A stretch of 20,066 nt of DNA, taken from the NCBI GenBank assembly GCA_021802595.1, contig JAJZRT010000013.1, forward strand, positions 1-20,066. The letters run 5' to 3'. The notes beneath the pieces are model-generated. The model was given only the letters and a program-made list of their open reading frames with translations, was not told the DNA's origin and ran no database searches. The stretch comes from Pseudomonadota bacterium (GTDB lineage Bacteria > Pseudomonadota > Gammaproteobacteria > Burkholderiales > Thiobacillaceae). This document shows, piece by piece, positions 5,786 to 13,930 of this stretch (the stretch's first letter is position 1; every line of letters starts with the position of its first letter). Both the position numbers and the translations under genes were made by a program.

Positions 5786-8152
5786 ATGAACGAAGCCGAA
5801 ACCCGCGCCGAACATATCGACCCCGCGCTAGCCGCGGCGGGCTGGGGCGTGGTCGAGGGCAGCCGCGTGCGGCGCGAGTATCCGATCACGCTCGGCCGCA
5901 TCGAGGGCCACGGCAAGCGGGGCAAGGCGCTCACCGCCGATTATGTGCTGGAGTACCGCAACACCAAGCTGGCGGTGGTGGAAGCCAAGGCATGGGACAA
6001 GCCGCTGACGGAGGGCGTGGGGCAGGCCAAGGATTACGCGGGCAAGCTGGCCATCCGCTTCACCTATGCCAGCAACGGGCAGGGCATCTACGGCATCGAC
6101 ATGGAGTCGGGCTTTGAAGGCGAGCTGCCGCAGTACCCGACGCCGGATGAACTGTGGAACCGCACCTTTGCCGCACCGAATGCCTGGCGCGACCGCTTCG
6201 CCGCGGTGCCGTTCGAGGACCGGGGCGGTTTCTTCCAGGGGCGCTATTACCAGGACATCGCCGTCGAGCGGGTGCTGGCGGCGATAGCCGATGGGAAGCA
6301 GCGCATTCTGCTGACGCTGGCGACCGGCACGGGCAAGACCTTCATTGCCTTCCAGATCGCCTGGAAACTGTTTCACAGCCGCTGGAACCTGAGCGACTGG
6401 TCCTTCGACAGGCTCAGGACGAGCGGCGAACCGACCCGCCGGCCGCGCATCCTGTTCCTGGCCGACCGCAACATTCTTGCCGATCAGGCATTCAATGCGT
6501 TCTCGGCCTTCGAGGATTCGAACCCTGGTTCCCTCGTGCGCATTGCTCCTGAGGATATCCGCAAGAAGGGCAAGGTGCCGAAGAACGGCAGCCTGTTCTT
6601 CACGATCTTCCAGACCTTCATGAGCGGGCCGCCGCAGAACGGCCAGCCATCGCCTTATTTCGGCGAGTACCCGCCGGATTTCTTCGACTTCATCGTCATC
6701 GACGAATGCCACCGCGGCGGCGCCAACGACGAGAGCAACTGGCGCGGCATCCTCGACTACTTCGCGCCGGCGGTGCAGCTTGGCCTGACCGCGACGCCGA
6801 AGCGGAAGGACAACGTGGACACCTACGCCTATTTCGGCGAGCCGGTGTTCGTCTATTCGCTGAAGGACGGCATCAATGATGGCTTCCTGACCCCGTTCCG
6901 GGTGAAGCAGATCGCCACGACGCTGGACGAGTATGTCTACACGCCCGACGACACGCTGGTCGAAGGCGAGATCGAGGCGGGCAGGCGCTACGAGGAAGCC
7001 GACTTCAACCGCATCATCGAGATCAGGGAACGCGAGAAGAAGCGGGTTGATATCTTCATGTCGCAGATCGACCCGAGGGAGAAGACGCTGGTGTTCTGCG
7101 CGAACCAGGCGCACGCGCTGGTGATCCGGGATTTGATCAACCAGACGAAGATCAGCACCGATCCGCTCTATTGCGTGCGGGTGACGGCGGACGATGGCGC
7201 GCTGGGCGAACAATACCTGCGCGACTTTCAGGACAACGAGAAAACCATCCCGACCATCCTCACCACATCGCAGAAGCTTTCGACCGGCGTGGATGCCCGC
7301 AACGTGCGCAATATCGTGCTGCTGCGGCCGATCAATTCGATGATCGAGTTCAAGCAGATCATCGGGCGCGGTACACGGCTCTACGACGGCAAGGATTACT
7401 TCACGATCTACGACTTTGTGAAGGCGCACCATCATTTCAGCGATCCGGAGTGGGACGGCGAGCCGCTTGAGCCGGAACCGAAGGAGGTCCAGGCCAGAAT
7501 GCCGCCCGTGCCGGAGCCAGCCAAGGTCCATCAAACACCCGCGGAATATGCCATGCGCCAGAAGATCAAGGTCAAGCTCGCCGATGGCAAGGCGCGCACC
7601 ATCCAGCACATGACGGCGACCAGCTTCTGGCATCCGGACGGCACGCCCATGTCGGCGGCTCAGTTCATGGAAGCGCTGTTTGGCAAGCTGCCGGAGTTTT
7701 TCAATGACGAGGATGAGCTGCGTGCCCTGTGGAGTGCGCCGGAGACACGCAGAAAGCTGCTGGATGGACTGGCCGAGAAAGGCTTTGGCAAGGATCAGCT
7801 GGCTGAAATGCAGAAGATCATCGACGCCGAGAAAAGCGATCTGTTCGACGTGCTGGCGAATGTGGCTTATGCCCTGGCGCCGCTCACCCGCGAAGAACGC
7901 GCTGCCCATGCGCACGACAGAATCAGCGCGCACTTCAACGGCAAGCAACAGGCTTTCCTCGATTTCGTGTTGTCGCACTACGTCAGCGTCGGCGTGGAGG
8001 AGCTCGACCCGTCAAAGCTGACACCTTTGCTGCGCCTGAAATATCGCGACTCGATTGCGGATGCCGTGGCTGACCTCGGCCGGCCCGAAGAGATAGGGCG
8101 CGTATTTTCCGGGTTTCAGAAATATCTTTACCAGCATTCGGCGACGGCCTGA
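5786..8152 (+). CDS. hsdR: Type I restriction enzyme motor/nuclease subunit HsdR
   Basis: This 788-residue subunit translocates and cuts DNA when joined with HsdM and HsdS. The N-terminal nuclease core has Asp52 and Glu66-Ala-Lys68, matching the D...ExK pattern. The helicase motor has Walker A ATGTGKT (179-185), DECH (306-309), LTATPKR (about 334-340), a second RecA domain with TLVFCANQAHA, and motif VI QIIGRGTRL. The C-terminal helical domain is present, so the gene appears full length and undamaged. Residues ~205-214 (WSFDRLRTSG) are an in-frame insertion of the palindromic repeat core just before the conserved PRILFLADRN strand. It lies after the two toxin modules, about 1.6 kb from the hsdS fragment. 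With HsdM and HsdS broken, it is probably an orphan unless it works with partners elsewhere. Confidence 0.93.
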   Translation: MNEAETRAEHIDPALAAAGWGVVEGSRVRREYPITLGRIEGHGKRGKALTADYVLEYRNTKLAVVEAKAWDKPLTEGVGQAKDYAGKLAIRFTYASNGQGIYGIDMESGFEGELPQYPTPDELWNRTFAAPNAWRDRFAAVPFEDRGGFFQGRYYQDIAVERVLAAIADGKQRILLTLATGTGKTFIAFQIAWKLFHSRWNLSDWSFDRLRTSGEPTRRPRILFLADRNILADQAFNAFSAFEDSNPGSLVRIAPEDIRKKGKVPKNGSLFFTIFQTFMSGPPQNGQPSPYFGEYPPDFFDFIVIDECHRGGANDESNWRGILDYFAPAVQLGLTATPKRKDNVDTYAYFGEPVFVYSLKDGINDGFLTPFRVKQIATTLDEYVYTPDDTLVEGEIEAGRRYEEADFNRIIEIREREKKRVDIFMSQIDPREKTLVFCANQAHALVIRDLINQTKISTDPLYCVRVTADDGALGEQYLRDFQDNEKTIPTILTTSQKLSTGVDARNVRNIVLLRPINSMIEFKQIIGRGTRLYDGKDYFTIYDFVKAHHHFSDPEWDGEPLEPEPKEVQARMPPVPEPAKVHQTPAEYAMRQKIKVKLADGKARTIQHMTATSFWHPDGTPMSAAQFMEALFGKLPEFFNDEDELRALWSAPETRRKLLDGLAEKGFGKDQLAEMQKIIDAEKSDLFDVLANVAYALAPLTREERAAHAHDRISAHFNGKQQAFLDFVLSHYVSVGVEELDPSKLTPLLRLKYRDSIADAVADLGRPEEIGRVFSGFQKYLYQHSATA
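6399..6426 (+). repeat. Palindromic-repeat core inserted in frame in hsdR
   Basis: The stretch TCCTTCGACAGGCTCAGGAC (6401-6420) and its flanks are the reverse complement of the core found at 332-495, 3213-3239 and 19578-19695, with one or two changes. It encodes SFDRLRTSG in a loop between Walker A and the next beta strand of HsdR and keeps the frame open. The orientation is opposite to the hsdM copy. Confidence 0.8.
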
Positions 8153-8190
8153 CCGCGGCTGGCCAATCAGCCGGCACGGGCGCACAAATG

Positions 8191-8252
8191 AGAATGGCGG
8201 CTTCGGCCGCTATGTTTTTTTACATCCGGCTTTGTTTTTATCGCAATCCGGG
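8191..8252. repeat. Terminator-containing repeat, copy 1
   Basis: This matches 19729-19791: a hairpin with the same arms (GCGGC/GCCGC), a T run, CATC, and then an identical 19-mer, GTTTTTATCGCAATCCGGG, at 8234-8252 and 19773-19791. Loop bases and a short middle segment differ. On the minus strand it encodes the last ~12 residues (DCDKNKAGCKKT) and stop of the sensor kinase, so that tail is repeat-derived. Confidence 0.75.
8194..8221 (+). terminator. Rho-independent terminator after hsdR
   Basis: GCGGC (8197-8201), a TTCG tetraloop and GCCGC (8206-8210) form a perfect stem, extended outward by a G-U and two A-T pairs, and a run of seven T (8215-8221) follows. It is oriented to end hsdR transcription 42 bp after its stop. 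The minus-strand kinase gene stops inside this hairpin at 8210-8212. A second copy of the hairpin and its 3' flank is at 19732-19791. Confidence 0.85.
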
Positions 8253-10150
8253 GCAGCGCGGGTCTGTACCGCTTCGATATCAGGCCCCATATCCAGCGCA
8301 AGCCGCAAGGTCGTGCCTGCGTGCGGCGCGCTTTGGATGCTGAGCGCCGCCCCGATCAACTGGGCCTGCTCGCGCAGGCCTACCAGGCCATAGTGCCCGG
8401 GGCGCGATGCACCCGGGTCGAATCCCACGCCATCGTCCTCGATGCTCAGCGTCAGGTGCCCGTCATCCGCAATGCGCAGACTCACCCGCACGTGGCTGGC
8501 CTTGGCGTGACGCTCCACATTGCGCAGCGCCTCTTCGGCGATGCGGAACAGGGTTTCGGCGCGCTCGTCCGCGAAGCTGGCGGCGCGGGGGTCGCTGTTG
8601 AAATCGACAGCCAGGCCGTTGCGCTCGGAAAAGCGTTTGATGGCATCGGTCAACGCGGTGCCCAGCCCGGTGTCGCGCACGGCATTGAAGCGCATCTGTG
8701 CGATGGCGGCGCGCGCCTCTTTCAAACCCTGATGGGCCACCTGTTCAGCGTGGATCAACTCGTCAGGCAGCGCGGCGGGATCATGGACATGCAGTTTCTT
8801 GAGCAGGCGAACCTCGGTGAGCATGGCCATCATCGAATGCGCGAGCGTGTCGTGCAGGTCGCGCGCGATCTTCAGGCGTTCGCGCACCACCGCAGCGTAG
8901 CGTGCTTCTTCGGCGAGCCGCTCGACTTCGCGGGTGCGGGTGGCGACGCGCTGTTCGAGTTCGGCACTGAGCGAGCGCAACTCGCCACGCTCAAGCTGCA
9001 AAGCGCCCAGCACCTCCGCAAAGGCGACCCCGACCCGTGCGACCTCGTCGATGCCGGAGGGCGCCTCGACACGCTGCGCCTTGCCGCTGCCCACGGCCTC
9101 AACGGAACGGGTCAAGCGTGTCAAACGCCGGGTCAAATGGCGCGCGCTCAGCATGCCGAGCAGCGCGGCGATGCCGCCCAGCCCCAGCGAGCCCCACACG
9201 ATCTGCAGCCACAGGTTGTCGGCGCGTTGATCCGCCCGGTCCGCCGGCTCGATGAGCTGCACGCGCCAGCCCAGGGCATGCAGCGCGCTTCCCGCCCGCG
9301 GTTCGGCGAGCGTGACCAGAACGACCCGCCCGTCCTCGGCGCGCGCAAACGCCGGCACGGAGGAGCGGGCTGCGTCGCCCGAGGCCGCCCGTGCCGCATC
9401 GGCGAAGGCAGCGTCATTGACCTGGGCGGCGTGCCAGCGCTTGCCCAGAAACGCGTCGGGCCCGATCAGAACCGTCCCTGCCCTGTCCAGCACCAGTGCC
9501 TGGGTGTCGCCGGGCAGACGCAGCGTTTCCCGCAAGCCCTGCGCGTAGTTTCGTGTCCAGCGCAAGCCCAGGCGCGCGCCCAGTACGCCCACGGCGCGGC
9601 CCCGCGGGTCTCGCACGGGCGTCATCATGTCGACGAATCGGCGAGCTTCGCCGCCGGGCGGCGGAGGCCGTTTCGTGTCCGGCGCTGCGACGCCCAGAAC
9701 GTCGCCGATCCAGGGCCCCTTCAAGCCCGGCGCAAAGCCGGGGCGCGCGACGACGCTGCGGCCCGCGATCCGGCCGTCGCTGGCAGCCACCACCGCACCG
9801 GTTGTATCTGACAGACCGATCCATTCGAACTCCGGATACGCCGATTGCAGGTCGTCGAGCACGGCGCGCCGCGCACGCGGTGTATCGGAACCCAGGTCGG
9901 TTCCCAGCATGGCGGCCGCGGCGCGCAGCGATTGCAGCCGCGAAGCAAGGGCCTGGTCGAGTTCGGCGGCCAACTGGTCGGCGGTCAATGCCAGCTGTCG
10001 GCTGTGTTGCTGCAACAGGCTCGTTCGGGCCATGTCCCCGAGCCACAACGCCGCGACCAGCGCGACGGCCAGGGACAGCGCGACGACCAGCCAGCCGACG
10101 GCGACCGCCAGGCTGCGCCTGGGATCCAGGTAGCGCAGAAGGCGCGGCAT
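8210..10150 (-). CDS. Membrane sensor histidine kinase, NarX/LiaS-like (HisKA_3)
   Basis: This 646-residue protein is a two-component sensor. TM1 lies at about 13-37, and an extracytoplasmic domain of about 270 residues with Cache-like pattern (YPEFEWIGLSDTTGAVVAAS; MMTPVRDPRGRAVGVLGARL) follows. TM2 is at about 314-335, a HAMP-like linker and coiled coil come next, then HisKA_3 with ARDLHDTLAHS (phospho-acceptor His433). The ATPase domain carries EEALRNVERHAKA (Asn544), DDGVGFD (572-578) and YGLVGLREQA. The ligand is unknown. It is divergent from the response-regulator operon across a 171-bp gap containing GTCACAAGTGAC (10187-10198), so the pair is very likely cognate. The final ~12 residues are encoded by a repeated terminator sequence, a sign that the native 3' end was replaced. 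Confidence 0.92.
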   Translation of the reverse strand: MPRLLRYLDPRRSLAVAVGWLVVALSLAVALVAALWLGDMARTSLLQQHSRQLALTADQLAAELDQALASRLQSLRAAAAMLGTDLGSDTPRARRAVLDDLQSAYPEFEWIGLSDTTGAVVAASDGRIAGRSVVARPGFAPGLKGPWIGDVLGVAAPDTKRPPPPGGEARRFVDMMTPVRDPRGRAVGVLGARLGLRWTRNYAQGLRETLRLPGDTQALVLDRAGTVLIGPDAFLGKRWHAAQVNDAAFADAARAASGDAARSSVPAFARAEDGRVVLVTLAEPRAGSALHALGWRVQLIEPADRADQRADNLWLQIVWGSLGLGGIAALLGMLSARHLTRRLTRLTRSVEAVGSGKAQRVEAPSGIDEVARVGVAFAEVLGALQLERGELRSLSAELEQRVATRTREVERLAEEARYAAVVRERLKIARDLHDTLAHSMMAMLTEVRLLKKLHVHDPAALPDELIHAEQVAHQGLKEARAAIAQMRFNAVRDTGLGTALTDAIKRFSERNGLAVDFNSDPRAASFADERAETLFRIAEEALRNVERHAKASHVRVSLRIADDGHLTLSIEDDGVGFDPGASRPGHYGLVGLREQAQLIGAALSIQSAPHAGTTLRLALDMGPDIEAVQTRAAPDCDKNKAGCKKT

Positions 10151-10186
10151 TCAGCGGGTTGGGATTGAGACAGGCATTCCGGCATT

Positions 10187-10198
10187 GTCACAAGTGAC
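10187..10198. promoter_or_regulatory. Palindrome in the divergent kinase/regulator promoter region
   Basis: GTCACAAGTGAC is a 5-bp-arm palindrome, 37 bp upstream of the kinase start. Read on the minus strand it overlaps a possible -10 (GACAAT) placed 17 bp after TTGCAG. The half-site CAAGTGAC also occurs in the first operator of the promoter at 11526. This suggests autoregulation by the same factor, which is inference. Confidence 0.45.
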
Positions 10199-10321
10199 GA
10201 AAGTAACTGCAAACTCATGACCTGCGCCCCTCGCGACCCGGCAGGGCATCCAGTAAACTCCATTCATGAAAGCGATGATGGGTGAACTCCGCGCAATCCC
10301 CCCTCGACACGGGACTTCAAC

Positions 10322-10513
10322 GTGGACGAGTTGATTCAACTGGTGGCGCAACGGGCGGGCATCTCGCCGGCGCAGGCGGCGCTGGCGATCGCGGCGATGT
10401 TGAGCCATCTTGCCGCGCGCCTGCCCTCCCCGGTGGTCGGGCGCATCCGCGAGCTATTGGAAGAGGCGCAACCGCCGCGCCACCCCGATGGCGGCCAGGG
10501 CGGTGTCAAATGA
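10322..10513 (+). CDS. Small helical protein coupled to the response regulator
   Basis: This 63-residue protein starts at GTG 10322, with GGGA about 8 bases upstream. It is almost entirely helical by inspection: DELIQLVAQRAGISPAQA, then an Ala/Leu-rich helix (LAIAAMLSHLAARL) and VVGRIRELLEEA. The layout resembles small DUF2267/DUF2780-like helical proteins, but no family is assigned with confidence. Its stop overlaps the start of the response regulator (ATGA), so its translation is coupled to that of the regulator. Such a placement suggests an accessory role in the two-component system, which is inference. Confidence 0.7.
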   Translation: MDELIQLVAQRAGISPAQAALAIAAMLSHLAARLPSPVVGRIRELLEEAQPPRHPDGGQGGVK

Positions 10514-11259
10514 CCGCGGCATCTCCTGGCGAATCGCCGCGCATCCGGGTGCTCGTTGTCGACGATCAGGCCCTGGTTCGCCGCGGGATGACGTTGATGC
10601 TCGCGGTCGAGCCGGACATGGAGGTGGTGGGTCAGGCGTCCGATGGCGTGGAAGCCGTCGAGATGGCGCAGCAGTTGCGTCCCGACGTGGTGCTGATGGA
10701 TTTGCACATGCCGCGCAAGGGCGGCGTGGCCGCCACGCGCGAGATCGCACTGTCGCTGCCGCACACGCACGTTCTGGTGCTGACCACGCTGGACGCCGAA
10801 GAAACGGTGTTCGAAGCCATCCGCGCCGGCGCCCATGCCTATCTGTTGAAGGACGCGACCGAGGAGGAGTTGCTGGAGACGGTGCGCGCGGTGCATCGCG
10901 GTGAATCCAGGCTGACTCCCCAGATCGCGCGCAAGGTCATGGATCAATTTCGCCGGTTTGCGCCGCTGTCCGATGCCCGGTCGCCCGATGCAACGTCGGG
11001 CCCGTCCGCGGCGCCGCGGACGGCCCAGGCCGCCCCGCAGAGCAAATCCAGCGAAGTCGTGAGCGAGCCGCTCAACGACAAGGAGGAAAAAATCCTGCTC
11101 CTCATCGCCGAGGGCAAGAGCAACAGGCAGATCGCCGATGCAGTGTTCCTCGCCGAGGGCACGGTCAAGAACTACGTCAGCCGCATCATGGACAAGCTGC
11201 ACGCCAACACGCGCACCGAGTTGGCCGTGATGGCGGTGCGCCAGCCGCGCGGCGATTGA
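10510..11259 (+). CDS. NarL/FixJ-family response regulator
   Basis: This 249-residue regulator has a receiver domain with VVDDQ (acidic pocket at 18-19), phospho-acceptor Asp64 in VVLMDLHMP, Thr92 in VLTTLD and Lys114 in YLLKDA. A ~45-residue Pro/Ala/Ser linker follows, longer than usual. The C-terminal LuxR-type helix-turn-helix is LNDKEEKILLLIAEGKSNRQ followed by IADAVFLAEGTVKNYVSRIMDKL. ATG 10510 is selected because the receiver begins 12 residues later and it overlaps the upstream stop; the frame is open to 10282 but that part lacks homology. The kinase is divergent and adjacent. Its likely targets include the duplicated promoters at 11526 and 14191, inferred from proximity. Confidence 0.93.
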   Translation: MTAASPGESPRIRVLVVDDQALVRRGMTLMLAVEPDMEVVGQASDGVEAVEMAQQLRPDVVLMDLHMPRKGGVAATREIALSLPHTHVLVLTTLDAEETVFEAIRAGAHAYLLKDATEEELLETVRAVHRGESRLTPQIARKVMDQFRRFAPLSDARSPDATSGPSAAPRTAQAAPQSKSSEVVSEPLNDKEEKILLLIAEGKSNRQIADAVFLAEGTVKNYVSRIMDKLHANTRTELAVMAVRQPRGD

Positions 11260-11525
11260 GCCGCTCCCGTTGGCGGCGCGTATGCCCGCCCTGACGCTCC
11301 CACCCGGACGCTTGCTGCACCGGCTGCTCGTGTAGGTGGTGGCCCCCACGTGCTGTGGCCCCGGCCAGGCTGCCGACACCGTCCAGGCACGGTTCGTCGA
11401 CGCAGCTTGCCGTGCGTGCACGCGCTTGACGCTCGTCTCGCCCCATGCCCCGTGCCCGACGGAACCTTGCCAAGCGACTTCGGCGGGGGTGGGTGCCGCG
11501 GACCGGTTTTCGACCCTGACGCAGC
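11260..11525. other. Non-coding stretch after the response regulator
   Basis: I see no convincing gene. Short open frames on both strands have no recognisable motif or ribosome site. Composition is GC-rich like the surroundings. It could hold the 3' end of the regulator transcript and upstream sequence for the next promoter. Confidence 0.6.
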
Positions 11526-11690
11526 GCAAGTGACCTTGGTCACTTGCAAATCGTGACTTGGGGCACGTCAAAGTCGTGACTTTCCGGCGCTTACATCCGT
11601 CAGGACTGGGCATACAGTTCGAAGCAGGCTGGACGGACAAAGACGCCGCCGCGATGTTCAAGCCGATACTCGAATGAAAGGGTCCGCAAT
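11526..11690 (+). promoter_or_regulatory. Promoter/leader cassette copy 1 (cytochrome-sorAB unit)
   Basis: Three palindromic sites precede a promoter. Site 1 is GTGACCTTGGTCAC (11530-11543) inside a longer GCAAGTGACC/GGTCACTTGC stem. Site 2 is AATCGTGACTT (11549-11559). Site 3 is AAGTCGTGACTT (11571-11582). Their centres are 17 and 23 bp apart. CTTACA (11590-11595) and TACAGT (11613-11618) at 17-bp spacing form the -35/-10. The leader (GGACGGACAAAGACGCCGCC, then GCGATGTTCAA...CCGAT) also matches the second cassette at 14191-14364. Site 1 fits the CRP/FNR-type GTGA-N6-TCAC pattern; sites 2 and 3 have the AAGTC-GT-GACTT form. Confidence 0.75.
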
Positions 11691-12147
11691 GAGATTTGCC
11701 ATTAGGAACCGCCGTAAGGCCCTCGCTCTCGCGGCAACGTTTTGCTTGAGTTCAGGGCTCGGCGCGTTACGCATTCAGGACGCCGCCGCCGCCGGGCCAC
11801 AACTGGAAAAGGCCATCCAGGACGGTAGAGCGCTCTTCATTCATGAAACGTTCGGTGGCAATGGCATGACCTGTCAGTCCTGCCATGCGGGCGGCGGGGT
11901 GGGGCCGGGCAGATTGCCCGGCGGCGCGGCGATTCCGAGCCTTTCCAACGCCGCGGCGATCTTTCCGCGCTTCAATCAGAAGGCAAACAAGGTGGTTACC
12001 CTGGAAGACCAGCTCCGCCAATGCGTCGCGGGCGGACTCCAGGGGAAACCGCCCGCTTACGGAAGCGAACACCTGACTCAGCTGGTGAGTTACATCTCGT
12101 CGCTGGCGCAGGGGAGGCCGCTGGATATGGGAGGGAAGCCACAGTAA
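11689..12147 (+). CDS. Periplasmic monohaem cytochrome c
   Basis: This 152-residue protein has a Sec signal peptide (RNRRKALALAATFCLSSGLG, cleavage probably near AAAA/GP at 35) and one haem site, CQSCH, at 62-66. After it come GGGVGPGRLPGGAAIPSLSN and a C-terminal helix with QLVSYISSLAQGRPLDMGG, a possible distal Met. The pattern resembles class I cytochromes of the SoxX/TsdA-like group (LRQCVAGGLQGKPPAYGS), but a specific role is not assigned. ATG 11689 is preferred over ATG 11674 because AAAGG sits 6 bases upstream and the signal peptide then begins properly. It precedes sorA by 188 bp and may donate electrons onward from sulfite oxidation. Confidence 0.88.
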   Translation: MRFAIRNRRKALALAATFCLSSGLGALRIQDAAAAGPQLEKAIQDGRALFIHETFGGNGMTCQSCHAGGGVGPGRLPGGAAIPSLSNAAAIFPRFNQKANKVVTLEDQLRQCVAGGLQGKPPAYGSEHLTQLVSYISSLAQGRPLDMGGKPQ

Positions 12148-12335
12148 TGGGGGCCTGGAGATCGATTCGACTCGTGCCGCAATTTTTGGGGCGCCCCGGA
12201 ATCGATCCTTTCTCCGATTGAAAATCCTTCAGGCGTCTCGACGGCCAGGGACGCGTCATGAGTGAAATAACGCCGCGGTGGAAACGGCCCATGCGGTATC
12301 GATTTCAAGAACGATAGACCCCTGAGGAACGCTCC

Positions 12336-13577
12336 ATGGAATCAAGCAAACCGGATAATCCCTCCCTGCTGCGCCGGCAATTGCTGCAGGCCGGCCTGCT
12401 CGGCCTGGGCGCCGCCACGCTGGCCCGGCGCGGTTTCGCCGCGGAGATGGTCCATCTGGCCCTGCCCGGCGGCCCGGACGAGCGCCGGCTCACCACCGCC
12501 TTCCCGCAGAAGGACACGATGATTTTGCAGCGCACCCGCCCGCCGCTGCTGGAAACACCGTTCGCTGTCTACGACAAGGGCGTGTTCACCCCGGTCAACG
12601 AGTTCTATGTGCGCTGGCACTGGGCCGACATTCCCACCCACATCGATCCGCGCACCTTCACGGTGACCCTGGGCGGACACGTGAACAAGGCGTTGCAGTT
12701 CACCGTGTTCGACCTGATGCGCAAATTCAGGCATGTGGAGCTGGCGGCGGTGAACCAGTGTTCGGGCAACTCGCGCGGCTACTTCCAGCCGCGCGTCGCC
12801 GGCGGCGAGTGGGGCAACGGCGCGATGGGCAACGCGCGCTGGGTGGGCGTGCGCCTGAAGGACGTGCTCGACGCCGCCGGGGTCAAGGCCGGCGCGCTGC
12901 AGGTGCAGTTCGAAGGGGCCGAGCGCCCGGTAATCGCCACCGCGCCCAACCTGAAGAAGTCGCTTGGCATCGATCACGCCCGCGACGGCGAGGTGATGAT
13001 CGCCTGGGAGATGAACGGCCAGAGCCTGCCGCTGTTCAACGGGTTTCCGATGCGCCTCGTCGTGCCCGGCTGGTATGCGACCTACTGGACCAAGATGCTG
13101 CAGCGCATCACCGTGCTCGACCATGAGGACACCAATTTCTGGATGCACCCGGCCTACGAAATCCCCGACAACTGGCCGCACGCCAACATGACCCCGGGCG
13201 AACAGGGCGTGAAGATGGTAGCGATCAATCGCATGGTGCCGCGTTCCTTCATCACCAACCTGACGGCAGGCGCCCGGGTGCCGGCGGGCAGACCCGAACT
13301 GGTGCGCGGCATCGCCTTTGGCGGAGACACCGGGGTGAAAACGGTGGAACTGTCTGTCGACGGCGGCAAGACCTGGCTGCCGGCACAACTCGGCAGGGAC
13401 TACGGCAAATACAGTTTCCGCCAGTGGAGCGCGCAGGCGAACCTGGACAGGGGCAATCCGATCCTGATGGTCCGCTGCACCAACAGCGACGGCCTGCGGC
13501 AGCCGATGGCGCCGAACTGGAATCCCGGCGGCTTCATGCGCAACGTGGTCGAGTCCACCCCCGTGATGGCGGTCTGA
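12336..13577 (+). CDS. sorA: SorA-type sulfite dehydrogenase, molybdenum subunit
   Basis: This 413-residue periplasmic enzyme of the sulfite-oxidase family would oxidise sulfite to sulfate and pass electrons to cytochrome c. A twin-arginine-type leader (LLRRQLLQAGLLGLGAATLA) suits export of a folded Mo-cofactor protein. The cofactor domain contains NQCSGNSRG with the Mo-ligating Cys142, then the family block GNGAMGNARWVGVRLKDVL. The C-terminal dimerisation domain includes VKTVELSVDGGKTW. GAGGA lies 8-12 bases upstream of ATG 12336. The haem subunit follows after 14 bp, the usual SorAB order. A generic sulfite-oxidase-like enzyme with another substrate (YedY-like) is less likely given the paired cytochrome. 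Confidence 0.85.
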   Translation: MESSKPDNPSLLRRQLLQAGLLGLGAATLARRGFAAEMVHLALPGGPDERRLTTAFPQKDTMILQRTRPPLLETPFAVYDKGVFTPVNEFYVRWHWADIPTHIDPRTFTVTLGGHVNKALQFTVFDLMRKFRHVELAAVNQCSGNSRGYFQPRVAGGEWGNGAMGNARWVGVRLKDVLDAAGVKAGALQVQFEGAERPVIATAPNLKKSLGIDHARDGEVMIAWEMNGQSLPLFNGFPMRLVVPGWYATYWTKMLQRITVLDHEDTNFWMHPAYEIPDNWPHANMTPGEQGVKMVAINRMVPRSFITNLTAGARVPAGRPELVRGIAFGGDTGVKTVELSVDGGKTWLPAQLGRDYGKYSFRQWSAQANLDRGNPILMVRCTNSDGLRQPMAPNWNPGGFMRNVVESTPVMAV

Positions 13578-13591
13578 TCGAGGAGATCCGC

Positions 13592-13930
13592 ATGAACACC
13601 ACGCAACGCATTGCAGCCCACGGTCTGGCGCTCGCCGCCACAGCCATTCTGCTCACCAGCCCGGTCCAGGCCGTGACCCTCAGGAAAGAAGGCGTCAGGC
13701 TGCCCGAAAGCACCCGCGTGCTTCCGGGCAACGGCCCGGGAGCACAGGCCGCCAATAGCTATTGCCTGATGTGCCACTCGGCGGGCATGGTGATGAACCA
13801 GCCGGACCTGTCCAGAGATGCCTGGCTGGCCGAAGTGAACAAGATGAAAAACGTCATGAAGGCCCCGGTTCCCGAAGACCAGGTAAGCGTGATCGTCGAC
13901 TATCTCTACGGCATCAAGGGCAAGAAATAA
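13592..13930 (+). CDS. sorB: SorB-type cytochrome c subunit
   Basis: This 112-residue protein has a Sec signal peptide ending near VQA at residue 27, and a single haem-binding CLMCH at 58-62 within NSYCLMCHSAG. The following segment (MNQPDLSRDAWLAEVNKMKN) and the terminal VIVDYLYGIKGKK match the compact SorB fold, in which a Met near MKNV or MKAP would be the distal ligand. A strong ribosome site (GAGGAGA) lies before ATG 13592. It is 14 bp after sorA and would accept electrons from its molybdenum centre. Confidence 0.85.
   Translation: MNTTQRIAAHGLALAATAILLTSPVQAVTLRKEGVRLPESTRVLPGNGPGAQAANSYCLMCHSAGMVMNQPDLSRDAWLAEVNKMKNVMKAPVPEDQVSVIVDYLYGIKGKK

Noticed and set aside
5828..7978. 716-codon open frame on the minus strand, opposite hsdR
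   Set aside because: It mirrors the codon pattern of hsdR, and its translation has no motif; long antisense frames are expected in GC-rich genes. hsdR has all helicase and nuclease motifs.
8321..9811. 496-codon open frame on the plus strand, opposite the sensor kinase
   Set aside because: The translation is low-complexity and has no domain, whereas the minus-strand kinase has complete His, N and G boxes.
11336..11556. Short plus-strand frames upstream of the cytochrome gene
   Set aside because: They lack a ribosome site and any homology I know, contain scattered Cys from GC-rich triplets, and overlap the operator palindromes.
11555..11580. Possible sigma-54 promoter (GGGGCACGTC...)
   Set aside because: The -24 GG is passable but the -12 GC element at the right spacing is missing; the sigma-70-like pair at 11590-11618 fits better and recurs in the second cassette.
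10336..11661. 441-codon minus-strand frame across the response regulator and the promoter region
   Set aside because: It is a shadow of the regulator and runs through the palindromic promoter cassette; no recognisable family or start signal.
12342..13388. 348-codon minus-strand frame opposite sorA
   Set aside because: A codon-pattern shadow; sorA on the plus strand has the Mo-ligand Cys and a proper export signal.
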